Source: WHSV01 sp050694055 (GTDB lineage Bacteria > Actinomycetota > CADDZG01 > WHSQ01). From it: a stretch of DNA of 54,577 nt. Shown in pieces: positions 16,271 through 23,957 of this stretch (positions within the stretch are counted from its first letter, which is position 1; each line of letters begins with the position of its first letter). Made by a program: the position numbers and the translations under genes. The stretch is from contig JBOGWX010000094.1 in the NCBI GenBank assembly GCA_050694055.1, forward strand, positions 1-54,577, read 5' to 3'. The notes below the pieces were generated by a model. It did not search any database and was not told the DNA's origin. It was given only the letters and a program-made list of their open reading frames with translations.

Positions 16271-16902
16271 GGCGGCGCGGTGCTGTCCTCGGGGTCGAGG
16301 ATGAACGCGTCCCGCCGGAGCTGGGCGGCGAGCGCTCGAAAGGCTCGCCCCCGGTGGCTGAAGGCGAGCTTCTCGTCCAGTGGGATCTCGCCCATGGTGC
16401 GCGTCTCGGGCGCCCCGCCCGGGAGGACCGGGATGAAATGGGGGTCGTAACCGAAGCCCAAGGCCCCCCTGCCGTCGGGCGTGATGGTTCCCTCACAGCT
16501 GCCCTCGGCCACGAACTCTCTTCCGTCCGGTAGCACGAGCACGGCCACGCACCGGTAGCGGGCCGTGCGGTCGGCTTCGTCTACTCCCCTCAGAGCCTCC
16601 ACGAGCTTGGCGTTGTTGTCCGAGTCGGCGGCGCCTTCGCCCGCGAAACGCGCCGACAGCACCCCGGGAGCTCCGTTCAAAGCGTCTACCTCGAGGCCCG
16701 AATCATCCCCCACCGCGGGCGCGCCCGTGGCCTTGACGACCGCGCGCGCTTTCGCCAGGGCGTTCGCCTCGAAGCTGTCGAACGGTTCCTCGAGATCGAG
16801 GCCGGGCGCGGCTTCGTCGAGCGGGACGAGCTCGAGGCCGACCAGCAGACGCTGGACCTGCTCCGCTTTGTGGGCATTGCGCGAGGCGAAGATCGCTTTC
16901 AA
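16267..16902 (-). CDS. rdgB: XTP/dITP pyrophosphatase (HAM1/RdgB)
   Basis: 211 residues. It hydrolyses non-canonical purine nucleoside triphosphates to monophosphates. Motifs: IFASRNAHKAEQ at the N-terminus, SFEANALAKARA, GDDSGLEVDALNGAPGV with metal-binding acidic residues, and GFGYDPHFIP and FSHRGRA near the C-terminus. Start and stop overlap rph and pdxH by 4 bases each, so translation is coupled. The rph-rdgB pairing is very common in bacteria. Confidence 0.95.
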   Translation of the reverse strand: MKAIFASRNAHKAEQVQRLLVGLELVPLDEAAPGLDLEEPFDSFEANALAKARAVVKATGAPAVGDDSGLEVDALNGAPGVLSARFAGEGAADSDNNAKLVEALRGVDEADRTARYRCVAVLVLPDGREFVAEGSCEGTITPDGRGALGFGYDPHFIPVLPGGAPETRTMGEIPLDEKLAFSHRGRAFRALAAQLRRDAFILDPEDSTAPP

Positions 16903-17630
16903 TCCGCCTCCGGGGCCCCGAGCGTCATTTCCTGTTCTCCCGTCAGCTCTCCGACACCCTTGGTTGCAAGGTCCAGCAGCCGGTCGAGCTCCCCGCGGTC
17001 GAAGGTGCCGTGCTCGGCAGTGCCCTGCACCTCGACCAGCTTGCCGGCACCCGTCATGACCACGTTCATGTCGACTCCGGCCTGTGCGTCCTCGATGTAA
17101 TTGAGGTCGAGGCAGGGGACTCCGTCGATGATTCCCACGCTTACCGCCGACACGGAGTCCGTCAGCGGCACGGAGCCGAGTGCGCCACGGTCCTCGAGTA
17201 CCCCGAAGGCGAGCGACAGCGCCACGAACGCCCCCGTTATGGAAGCCGTGCGCGTCCCTCCGTCTGCCTGCAGAACGTCGCAGTCCACGATGAGACTGCG
17301 CTCACCCAGCGCGTCGAGGTCGGTGACGGCGCGCAAGCTGCGCCCGATGAGGCGTTGAATCTCCTGCGTGCGTCCCGACGGGCGGCCCCTGTCTACCTCC
17401 CTGCGAACGCGCTCGCCGGTCGAACGAGGGAGCATCGAATACTCTGCCGTCACCCAACCGCGCCCCTTCTTCGACATCCAGCGCGGGACGGTGTCCTCTA
17501 TCGTGGCGGTGCAGATGACCTTGGTGTCGCCCATCTCGATCAGGCACGAACCCTCGGCGTTGGGCATGAAACCCGGCGTCATCTTCACCGGCCGCAGCTC
17601 GTCGGGGGCGCGCCCGTCGACGCGGACCAT
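16899..17630 (-). CDS. rph: Ribonuclease PH
   Basis: 243 residues from the ATG at 17630, which shares one base with the upstream stop (TGATG). It trims tRNA 3' ends with phosphate. Motifs: GRAPDELRPV at the start, RGWVTAEYSMLPRSTGER, R.GRTQEIQRLIGRSLRAV, and VDCDVLQADGGTRTASITGAFVAL, which includes the phosphate-binding and catalytic region. The frame continues upstream to 17849, but that extension is unconserved and lies inside the MBL gene. Confidence 0.95.
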   Translation of the reverse strand: MVRVDGRAPDELRPVKMTPGFMPNAEGSCLIEMGDTKVICTATIEDTVPRWMSKKGRGWVTAEYSMLPRSTGERVRREVDRGRPSGRTQEIQRLIGRSLRAVTDLDALGERSLIVDCDVLQADGGTRTASITGAFVALSLAFGVLEDRGALGSVPLTDSVSAVSVGIIDGVPCLDLNYIEDAQAGVDMNVVMTGAGKLVEVQGTAEHGTFDRGELDRLLDLATKGVGELTGEQEMTLGAPEAD

Positions 17631-18376
17631 CACTCCACCTCCAGTCTCAGTCCATCCGTGGCGAGCACGACGTCGACCTCGGGCGCCGCACGGCGCGCCT
17701 GTTCGAGGGACAGTTCGCGGTCGCGGCCCGGACCCAGATGCGTGAGCACTAGGCGTTCTACGTTGCAACGAGCCGCGATGCTCCCCGCCTGGGTCGCAGA
17801 GAGGTGAGCCCACCACGGCTCGTCCGCATCCTGGAGCGTCGCCTCGCATATGAGGGTACTCGCCTCGGTCGCCAGCGCGTCGAGGTCGCCCTCCGGACCC
17901 GTGTCGGCGCTATAGGCGAGGGCAACGTCCGCATATTCGATACGCACGCCCAAGGTCACGGGCGGGTGCTTCATGCGCGCAAAGGACACCCTGGCCTCAC
18001 CAAACTTCACTTCGCTGTCTTGGTCTATGGGAACCAGCTCGAAGCTCTCGGCCAGTCCTTCCTCGAAGGCGACGAGCCGGTCGATCGTCTCCTGTGGCGC
18101 CCACAGAGGGATCTTGGTTTCGGGTCCCTCGATATCGCCGTAGTGGCGGGCGTGAAAGAGCTGCCAGATGTCGATCGTGTGATCGGGGTGGCGATGGCTC
18201 AACAACACACCGTTGAGCTCACGGTAGTCGAGATGAGCAAGGAGATTGCGCCACGTACCACCGCCCGCGTCCATCAGCCAGCGGCCGTCGTCGACCTCGA
18301 TCAGATATCCGGACGCAGCGAGGTCACGCGTCTGGTAGACGCCCGAGCAACCGAGAACCGTGACCGCGAAGCTCAT
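17630..18376 (-). CDS. MBL-fold metallo-hydrolase (RNase Z-like)
   Basis: 248 residues from an ATG at 18376 that overlaps the murI stop by 4 bases (ATGA). The zinc motif is HRHPDH (His61, His63, Asp65, His66), with further ligands likely in KHPPVTLG, YSADTGP and THLGPG. The TVLGCSG opening and the CEATLQDADEPWWAHLSATQAG stretch suggest a small RNase Z/phosphodiesterase-like branch rather than a beta-lactamase. Substrate unknown; the location between murI and rph is a recurring actinobacterial order. Confidence 0.9.
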   Translation of the reverse strand: MSFAVTVLGCSGVYQTRDLAASGYLIEVDDGRWLMDAGGGTWRNLLAHLDYRELNGVLLSHRHPDHTIDIWQLFHARHYGDIEGPETKIPLWAPQETIDRLVAFEEGLAESFELVPIDQDSEVKFGEARVSFARMKHPPVTLGVRIEYADVALAYSADTGPEGDLDALATEASTLICEATLQDADEPWWAHLSATQAGSIAARCNVERLVLTHLGPGRDRELSLEQARRAAPEVDVVLATDGLRLEVE

Positions 18377-19191
18377 GCGTTGGCCTTGTGGGGCCACGGG
18401 TGATGCTCGACTGCGCCGAACTCGGGGCCCAGGAAGCGGATGCCCAACTCGGAGAACGGGCCTTCGGCGCTCGACGAGATGAACCGGTGCACACCGAGCT
18501 TTGGCTGCTCGTTTACCAGATCGGCGTTGCGGAGCGCCGCAAACACGTCGGTTGCGGTCGCCTCAGCGGATGAGACCAGCACCACACTCTCCCCCATGAC
18601 GTACTGAATGACTCCCGAAAGCAGAGGGTAGTGCGTGCAACCCAAGATCAGTGTGTCCACCTCCTGGTCCTTCAGGGGAGCGAGATAGTCGCGGGCCAGG
18701 GCGACGACTGCATCCGAGGTGGTCTCGCCGCGCTCGACGAACTCGACGAAACGCGGGCACGCCTGTGACACGAGAGTCACGTTGGCGCGCGTGTCGGCAA
18801 CCGCTCGGTCGTAGGCCCGGGAGGTGACCGTGGCTTGGGTTCCGATCAGTCCGATGCGCCGGTTGCGCGTCGCCGCAACGGCGGCGTGCACCCCGGGCTC
18901 GATCACGGAGATGATCGGCACGTCGTAGCGCTCTTTGGCTGCGTCCAAGGCGACCGAGGCAGCCGAGTTGCACGCCACCACCAGGAGCTTCACGTCCTGA
19001 GCAACCAAGACGTCCATGATCTCGAGGGCGAACCGCCGCACCTCGTCGGACGGCCGGGGGCCGTAGGGGCAACGCTCGACGTCGCCGAAGTACACGAGGT
19101 CCTCGTGCGGCAGCAGATCGATGACGGCGCGAGCGACGGTGAGGCCCCCCACGCCGGAATCGAACATGCCTATCGGCCTGCGGTCCGGCAT
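18373..19191 (-). CDS. murI: Glutamate racemase
   Basis: 272 residues. It makes D-glutamate for peptidoglycan. Motifs: IGMFDSGVGGLTVAR, YFGD..RCPYG, VVACNSAAS with catalytic Cys74, and LILGCTHYPLL with catalytic Cys185. First gene of the overlapping operon murI, MBL hydrolase, rph, rdgB, pdxH. GGAGAG lies just upstream of the ATG, next to a 15-nt tandem repeat. Confidence 0.95.
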   Translation of the reverse strand: MPDRRPIGMFDSGVGGLTVARAVIDLLPHEDLVYFGDVERCPYGPRPSDEVRRFALEIMDVLVAQDVKLLVVACNSAASVALDAAKERYDVPIISVIEPGVHAAVAATRNRRIGLIGTQATVTSRAYDRAVADTRANVTLVSQACPRFVEFVERGETTSDAVVALARDYLAPLKDQEVDTLILGCTHYPLLSGVIQYVMGESVVLVSSAEATATDVFAALRNADLVNEQPKLGVHRFISSSAEGPFSELGIRFLGPEFGAVEHHPWPHKANA

Positions 19192-19333
19192 CTCTCTCCA
19201 GGAGTCTAGAAGTCAGGAGTCTAGAAGTCAGCGCCTCACCCTAATAGCGGACGTCCAGCGAGAAGCGCAGGGTTAGCCATATGGCCGAAGCTCGGATGCC
19301 ACCAAGACCGGCAGCCGGAGGGCAGCTTGGGGG
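19192..19333. other. Intergenic segment between cysM and murI
   Basis: Holds the 15-nt tandem repeat at 19201-19230 immediately upstream of the murI ribosome-binding site, then about 100 bases without an obvious gene or strong hairpin. Whether murI is read from its own promoter here or by read-through from cysM cannot be decided. Confidence 0.4.
19201..19230. repeat. Perfect 15-nt tandem duplication
   Basis: GGAGTCTAGAAGTCA occurs twice without a gap (19201-19215, 19216-19230). Each copy contains the palindrome TCTAGA. It lies 10 bases upstream of the murI ATG in murI's 5' leader. Confidence 0.85.
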
Positions 19334-20275
19334 CTACCACCAGAGGACGGCTTCGACCTGCTCCTCGGCGGTTTCGATGTCCTGGGTCCAGGCGTCGGTG
19401 GAGAGGTACTTCCAGCCGCCGTCGGCCAGCAGGCAGACGATGTCCCCGCCCCCCTGCGAGCTCAGGCGCTCGGCGGTGCGCTGGGCGACCCAGATAACAG
19501 CTCCTGCGGAGATGCCGGCGAAGATGCCCTCCCGGGTCAGCAGCTTCCGAGTCCATAGGATCGACTCGCGCGCCTTCACCATGACCTTGCCGTCGAGCAT
19601 GTCGGGATCGAAGATCGGCGGAATGTAGCCCTCCTCGAGCGAGCGAAGTCCGTAGACCAGCTCGCCCAGTTGCGGCTCCGCCGCGATGACCCGGATCGAC
19701 GGGTCGTGTTCCTTCAACCTGCGGCCCACTCCGGTCAGCGTCCCCCCCGTCCCGAGGCCGGCCACGAACGCCTTGACCTCGGGCAGGTCGTCGATGATCT
19801 CCCCGCCGGTGCCGTGGTAGTGAGCCGTGACGTTGGCCGCGTTGCCGTATTGAAAGGGCATGTAGAACTTCTCGTCGGTCGCCATCTCCTGCGCCAGGGC
19901 GACCGAGCCGTTCGTGCCCTTGGCGCCCTCCGAGAACACGAGCTCTGAACCGAAGGCGCGCAGCAACGAGACTCGTTCTGGGGACGCGTTGTCCGGCAGC
20001 ACCGCCGTGAAGCCGTAGCCCCTGATCGAGCAAACCATCGCCATCGAGATGCCGGTATTTCCCGAGGTCGGCTCGAGCACGATGCGGTCCCTGGTGAGCT
20101 CCCCCGAGGCCTCGCCCGCCTCGATGAGGGCCAGGGCGACTCGGTCCTTGACCGAGCCCGTGGGGTTCTGACCCTCGAGCTTGAGCCAGATCCGGACGTT
20201 CTCGGCGGGGCTCAGGCTGGGCGCCAGGACCAGAGGGGTGTGGCCGACGGTGTCCAGGATCGACTTGTACTTCAC
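19334..20275 (-). CDS. cysM: Cysteine synthase, CysM (CysO-thiocarboxylate-dependent) type
   Basis: 313 residues. PLP enzyme of the cysteine synthase fold: NPTGSVKDR carries the PLP lysine (Lys43), TSGNTGIS binds the substrate carboxylate and GLGTGGTLTGVGR binds the PLP phosphate. The C-terminus (KYLSTDAW...VEAVLW) resembles mycobacterial CysM, which uses the thiocarboxylate of CysO as sulfur donor and O-phosphoserine as acceptor. The genes directly upstream, cysO and mec, support this. There are 10 bases between the cysO stop and its start. Confidence 0.92.
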   Translation of the reverse strand: MKYKSILDTVGHTPLVLAPSLSPAENVRIWLKLEGQNPTGSVKDRVALALIEAGEASGELTRDRIVLEPTSGNTGISMAMVCSIRGYGFTAVLPDNASPERVSLLRAFGSELVFSEGAKGTNGSVALAQEMATDEKFYMPFQYGNAANVTAHYHGTGGEIIDDLPEVKAFVAGLGTGGTLTGVGRRLKEHDPSIRVIAAEPQLGELVYGLRSLEEGYIPPIFDPDMLDGKVMVKARESILWTRKLLTREGIFAGISAGAVIWVAQRTAERLSSQGGGDIVCLLADGGWKYLSTDAWTQDIETAEEQVEAVLWW

Positions 20276-20285
20276 CGGCCGGCCG

Positions 20286-20561
20286 TCAGCCTCCCGCGAC
20301 GCTGGGGAGCAGCGAGACCGTGTCGCCCTCGGTCGCCCTGGTGTCGAGCCTCTCGATGTAGCGAATGTCCTCGTCGTTGATGTAGACGTTGATGAAGCGG
20401 TGCAGGCTGCCGTCGTCGGTCAGCACCTGTCGCTTGAACCCCGGGTAACGGGTATCGAGCTGACCGATGAGGTCGCCGATCGTGCCGGGCTCGACCTGAA
20501 CCTGCGACTCGCCGCTGGTGTACTTGCGGAAGACCGTGGGAATCCGGACTGCGACGGACAC
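20286..20561 (-). CDS. cysO: Sulfur-carrier protein CysO (MoaD/ThiS-like, ubiquitin fold)
   Basis: 91 residues from a GTG with GGGAGG five bases upstream. The beta-grasp protein ends in the Gly-Gly needed for activation to a C-terminal thiocarboxylate. Segments VAVRIPTVFRKYT, FINVYINDEDIRYI and GDTVSLLPSVAGG match MoaD/CysO. It delivers sulfur to CysM; the activating MoeB-like enzyme is not in this window. It lies between mec and cysM in the order mec, cysO, cysM. Confidence 0.93.
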   Translation of the reverse strand: MSVAVRIPTVFRKYTSGESQVQVEPGTIGDLIGQLDTRYPGFKRQVLTDDGSLHRFINVYINDEDIRYIERLDTRATEGDTVSLLPSVAGG

Positions 20562-20600
20562 ATTTTCCTCCCTTGTAAATGTTGTTAAGTCTAATAGACC

Positions 20601-21077
20601 TCAACCGGGAGGGATGCCGCGAGATTCCGGCCGGTCACTTATGGCCGTCGCGGCGCCGAGAATCGTGACCGGGAGCTCGACGATGTCGCCCTCTTCCGCC
20701 GCCCAGTCCTGCTTGAGGATGCGAAACGCCCTGATCTCGGGGGGGTCCGAGGCGAGGGAGATGATGACGTAGGGCACGTCCTCGCTCGCCAGGCGCACGT
20801 CGGTGGGCGAAGGATAGGCCTCGGTGTGCGTGTGGCTGTGGAACACGCCGCCCAGGTCCCAGCCGTGGTCGTCCAGGGCGTTGTAGACGGCGAGCTGCTC
20901 GGACGGCTCGAGGGAGTAGCGGACCGGGCTCCTCGAGGCGTTGGCCATCTTGAAGACCTTGACCGCGTCCCCCCGCGTCGCCGCCAGCATGCCGCAGGCT
21001 TCGTGGGGCCGTCCCTCGAGACAGTGCCGGACCATCTCGCCGGCCAGCTCCTCGCCTATTCGAAACTCGTCGCTCAA
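20601..21077 (-). CDS. mec: JAMM/MPN+ metalloprotease Mec (cysteine release from CysO)
   Basis: 158 residues from a TTG that overlaps the selD stop by 4 bases (TTGA). The zinc peptidase motif is complete: Glu26, then His80-Ser-His82, Ser90 and Asp93 in HSHTHTEAYPSPTD, the E-HxH-x7-S-x2-D pattern. In mycobacteria Mec cuts the CysO-cysteine adduct, freeing cysteine and regenerating CysO. Gene order (selD, mec, cysO, cysM) supports the same role. Confidence 0.92.
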   Translation of the reverse strand: MSDEFRIGEELAGEMVRHCLEGRPHEACGMLAATRGDAVKVFKMANASRSPVRYSLEPSEQLAVYNALDDHGWDLGGVFHSHTHTEAYPSPTDVRLASEDVPYVIISLASDPPEIRAFRILKQDWAAEEGDIVELPVTILGAATAISDRPESRGIPPG

Positions 21078-22111
21078 GGGGCGACCTCGATCCGTCCTGC
21101 TCCCTCGCTCAGCGTGCCGATGAGCGCGGCCTCGGCGACGCCCCGTTCGGCAAGTGCATCCATCAGGTCCGGCGTGCGGTCGGCCGGAATCGCCAGCAGC
21201 AGCCCGCCCGAGGTCTGAGCATCGAACAAGACGGCGGCTCTCTCATCGCTCAGGCCCCCGGTGTCTACCAGGGGGCCCGCCGACTCCCTGTTCCTCCTGC
21301 TGCCGCCGGGAAGCACACCCGCGGCAGCCAGCTCGAACGCCTCGGGGAGGACCGCGATGGCGCTGGCGACGAGACGCGCCGACAGCCGGCCGTCGAGCAT
21401 CTGGAGGAGATGGCCGAGAAGCCCGAAGCCGGTCACATCCGTAGCGGCTACGGCACCTGTTTCGATCATTGCCTCGGACGCGGCTCGGTTCAGGGTCGTC
21501 ATTATCTCGATCGCTCGCCGCGCGGTGGCGGGTGAGGTCTTGCCCTCCTTGATGCCGCTCGAGATGATCCCCATGCCCAGCGGCTTGGTGAGCACGAGGT
21601 CGCATCCCACCGCGGCCCCCGTCTTCGCCACCACGTGATCGGGGTGGATCACGCCGGTCACGGCCATGCCGTACTTCGGCTCGGTATCGTCGATCGAGTG
21701 ACCGCCCACGATGGTTACCTCGGCTTCCTCGCAGACGGCGCTCCCACCTTCGAGGACCCTGCCCAGCAGCTCGAAGTCGAGTGCTCGAGGCCACGCCACG
21801 AGGTTCAGCGCCGTGACCGGGCGCCCGCCCATTGCGTAGACGTCGCTCAGCGCGTTGGCGGCGGCTATCCGGCCCCAGTCGAAGGGGTCGTCGACCACGG
21901 GCGTGAAGAAGTCGACGCTCTGCACCATGGCCAGATCGTCGGTCAGCTGGTAGACGGCCGCGTCGTCGGGAGCGTCAAGTCCCACGAGCACGGCGGGATC
22001 GATGGCGGTCGTTGTGACGTGACGCAGGACCTGCGCCAGCTCGGTGGTGCCGAGCTTGCACGCTCAACCGCCGCCGTGGGTGTATGAGGTCAGACGAATC
22101 TCGTCACGCAA
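21074..22111 (-). CDS. selD: Selenide, water dikinase SelD, selenocysteine-containing (in-frame TGA)
   Basis: 345 residues if the TGA at 22066-22064 is read as selenocysteine; it makes selenophosphate from selenide and ATP. A normal reading would start only at the GTG at 21991 and lose the catalytic N-terminus. Upstream of that GTG, in the same frame with no other stop, lies IRLTSYTHGGG, Sec16, ACKLGTTELAQVL, matching the SelD active-site loop (HGxGCxCK) with TGA at the Cys/Sec position and Lys19 in place. Start: TTG at 22111 with GAGGAG nine bases upstream; GTG at 22120 is the alternative but directly abuts that site. A hairpin follows the TGA. Further motifs are QSVDFFTPVVDDPFDWGRIAAANALSDVYAMGG and ATDVTGFGLLGHL. 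Confidence 0.9.
22033..22061 (-). promoter_or_regulatory. Candidate bacterial SECIS hairpin in selD
   Basis: Two bases after the selD TGA (22066-22064) the mRNA can fold. The outer 4-bp helix is GUGC/GCGC with one G-U pair, then an A-G mismatch, then a perfect 7-bp helix AGCUCGG/CCGAGCU closed by the loop CACCA. The apical loop begins 14 bases after the TGA, near the known bacterial range. Opening the top pair places a G first in the loop, as the SelB-binding consensus prefers. This is predicted by eye only. Confidence 0.65.
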
Positions 22112-22201
22112 CTCGGTCACCTCCTCAGTTCTCGAGTCCTCGGTCGGTTCAAGCGACTGTAGCCCGACGTTATTTCCTCTTCGCGCTGGCCACCCGCACG
22201 C

Positions 22202-22229
22202 GAGGCAACTTACGCTCTAAGCTTGCCTC
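22202..22229. promoter_or_regulatory. Inverted repeat between selD and the orphan kinase
   Basis: GAGGCAA (22202-22208) and TTGCCTC (22223-22229) are perfect complements. Inside them CTTA (22209-22212) and TAAG (22218-22221) pair as well, with one bulged C and a 5-nt loop. It lies about 50 bases upstream of the kinase GTG at 22279 and about 90 upstream of the selD start, so it could be an operator or 5' leader hairpin for either divergent gene. Confidence 0.4.
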
Positions 22230-22278
22230 TCCGGGTGCATAGGTCCAAGTTGGACGCCGAGGATCGTTCGACGAAAGG

Positions 22279-23922
22279 GTGGCGGCGATCGCTTCGACGG
22301 GCACGACGACGAACGAAGAGGCCCGGCAACTGAACAAGTTGCTGGCGGCTCTTGCCGGCGCGAGCGACGAGCGCGCGGGTTTGGCTGCTGCGTTGCCGGC
22401 GATCGCAGAGATGCTCGACTCGAGTGAGTGCCTCCTGTGGGCCGACGGTGAGGTCCGCTACCGGCACGGTGACATCGATGCCCCGCGCCTGGACAAACGT
22501 GCAGGTACGGCCGAGTTCGACGGCCGCTGCGGCGTCGTGGCGCCGGTGCTCGAGGACGGCTATTTGCTGGTCGCCCGCCCCCACCCGGCGTACCGCGCCG
22601 CCGACCTCGAGACGCTCGTCGGCTTCGCCTCGGCACTGGATCTCTTTCTTCGAATGTGGCGGGCGCGCGACAGCGAACGGCTCTCTGCGGAGCGAGGGCA
22701 TCGACAGGCGGTAGAAAACGTCAGGTTGCTGGATTCCCTGATCGAGCGACAGCGTCTGTTCGAGCGACTCACTCGCCTTCAGAGATCCATCAGCCATAGG
22801 GCCCCCCTGCAGGAAGTGCTCGACACCGTCTGTTACGGAGCGCGCGAGCTGATCGGAGACGAGGTCGTCGGGGTTCGCTTGGTCGATCCCGAGCAGCCAG
22901 AATTCATCGAAGTCAAGGCGGTCGTTGGCCTGCCCGACGATCTGCTCGAGAAGGTTCGGCGCACGCCGGTAGGAGTGGGAGCTGGGGGCCGCGCGTTCAG
23001 CGAGAACCGGTTGGTCATCGTCTACGAGTACGACCACAGCGACAACGTGCTGGCGCCGCTGAAGGAGCACGGCCTGCAGAGCGCCATGGCGGCGCCGGTG
23101 CACGAGCATGGCCAGCCGGTCGGCAGCCTCGTGGTTGCGACCTACAGGCGCGGCCGTCGCTACAGCCAGGTCGAGCAGGAGGTGTTGCTTGCGTTTGCCG
23201 AACACGTGAGCATCGCTCTGACCGACGCGATGACGGTTGAGGCGCTCCGGGAGGCTCAGCGAGTCAAGGAGATGTTCCTCGCAATGGTGTCGCACGAACT
23301 GAAGACACCGCTAACGGCGATCATGGGAACGCTCAAGACCTTTCAGAAGCACGAGGCCGCGCTGCACGGGGAGCTGCGCGAATCGATGTTGAACTCGGCC
23401 GTCGACAGAGGCGAGCAACTCGCGCACCTCATCAACCGGCTGCTCATCGGCGCCCGTGCCGAGCTCGCCAACATCGAGCAGGACATCAGCCTCGGAGAGC
23501 TCGTGGCCAACGGGGTCAAGGGCTTCAGGGACATGGAGGTACTGGTCATCGACGAGGTTCCGAACCTCACCGTGAGAACCGATGCGAGCTCGATCCAGGG
23601 AGCGCTCGGCATCCTGCTCGAGAATGCGATTGCTCATTCACCCTCGGGGTCGCCCATCCAAGTGCGGACGACCGTCGTGGGGACCGAGCTTTCGATCGCG
23701 GTGGTAAACGCAGGATCTCTTCCGGACGGCTTCGACAAGACCAAGCTGTTCCAACCGTTCCAGCGGGGGCCCGAGGCGCGTTCTTCCGGGGTCGGTCTGG
23801 GGCTCTACATCGCGCTTCGCCTGGCCGAGGCGAGCGGCGGCACCATCGCGGTGGAATCGAAAGACGAACACGTGAGTTTCGAGCTGATCGTCCCGCTGAA
23901 GGTCGCGCGCAGGGCCACTTAA
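22279..23922 (+). CDS. Orphan GAF-domain histidine kinase
   Basis: 547 residues, no membrane segment. Residues about 15-125 look like a divergent GAF-like domain and 160-318 a clear GAF domain (PLQEVLDTVCYGARELIGDEVVGVRLV...). The phosphoacceptor helix is MVSHELKTPLTAIMG with His339. The ATPase domain has LLENAIAHSPSGSP (N box), a weak G1 (NAGSLPDGF, lacking the usual DxGxG) and G2 (GVGLGLYIALRLAE). The poor G1 box is notable. The GTG directly follows AAAGG; an in-frame TAG at 22240 prevents a longer reading. No response regulator lies beside it. It is divergent from selD. Confidence 0.87.
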   Translation: MAAIASTGTTTNEEARQLNKLLAALAGASDERAGLAAALPAIAEMLDSSECLLWADGEVRYRHGDIDAPRLDKRAGTAEFDGRCGVVAPVLEDGYLLVARPHPAYRAADLETLVGFASALDLFLRMWRARDSERLSAERGHRQAVENVRLLDSLIERQRLFERLTRLQRSISHRAPLQEVLDTVCYGARELIGDEVVGVRLVDPEQPEFIEVKAVVGLPDDLLEKVRRTPVGVGAGGRAFSENRLVIVYEYDHSDNVLAPLKEHGLQSAMAAPVHEHGQPVGSLVVATYRRGRRYSQVEQEVLLAFAEHVSIALTDAMTVEALREAQRVKEMFLAMVSHELKTPLTAIMGTLKTFQKHEAALHGELRESMLNSAVDRGEQLAHLINRLLIGARAELANIEQDISLGELVANGVKGFRDMEVLVIDEVPNLTVRTDASSIQGALGILLENAIAHSPSGSPIQVRTTVVGTELSIAVVNAGSLPDGFDKTKLFQPFQRGPEARSSGVGLGLYIALRLAEASGGTIAVESKDEHVSFELIVPLKVARRAT

Positions 23923-23957
23923 GGACGCGCCCGGGCCCCTGAGGTTTGGTGGACCGG

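Noticed and set aside
21074..21991. selD starting at the GTG at 21991
   Set aside because: That reading lacks the catalytic N-terminal loop, which is present in the same frame upstream beyond a single TGA; selenocysteine read-through explains it better.
22202..22229. Terminator for selD or the kinase
   Set aside because: It lies upstream of both divergent genes, not after either; a regulatory repeat is more likely.
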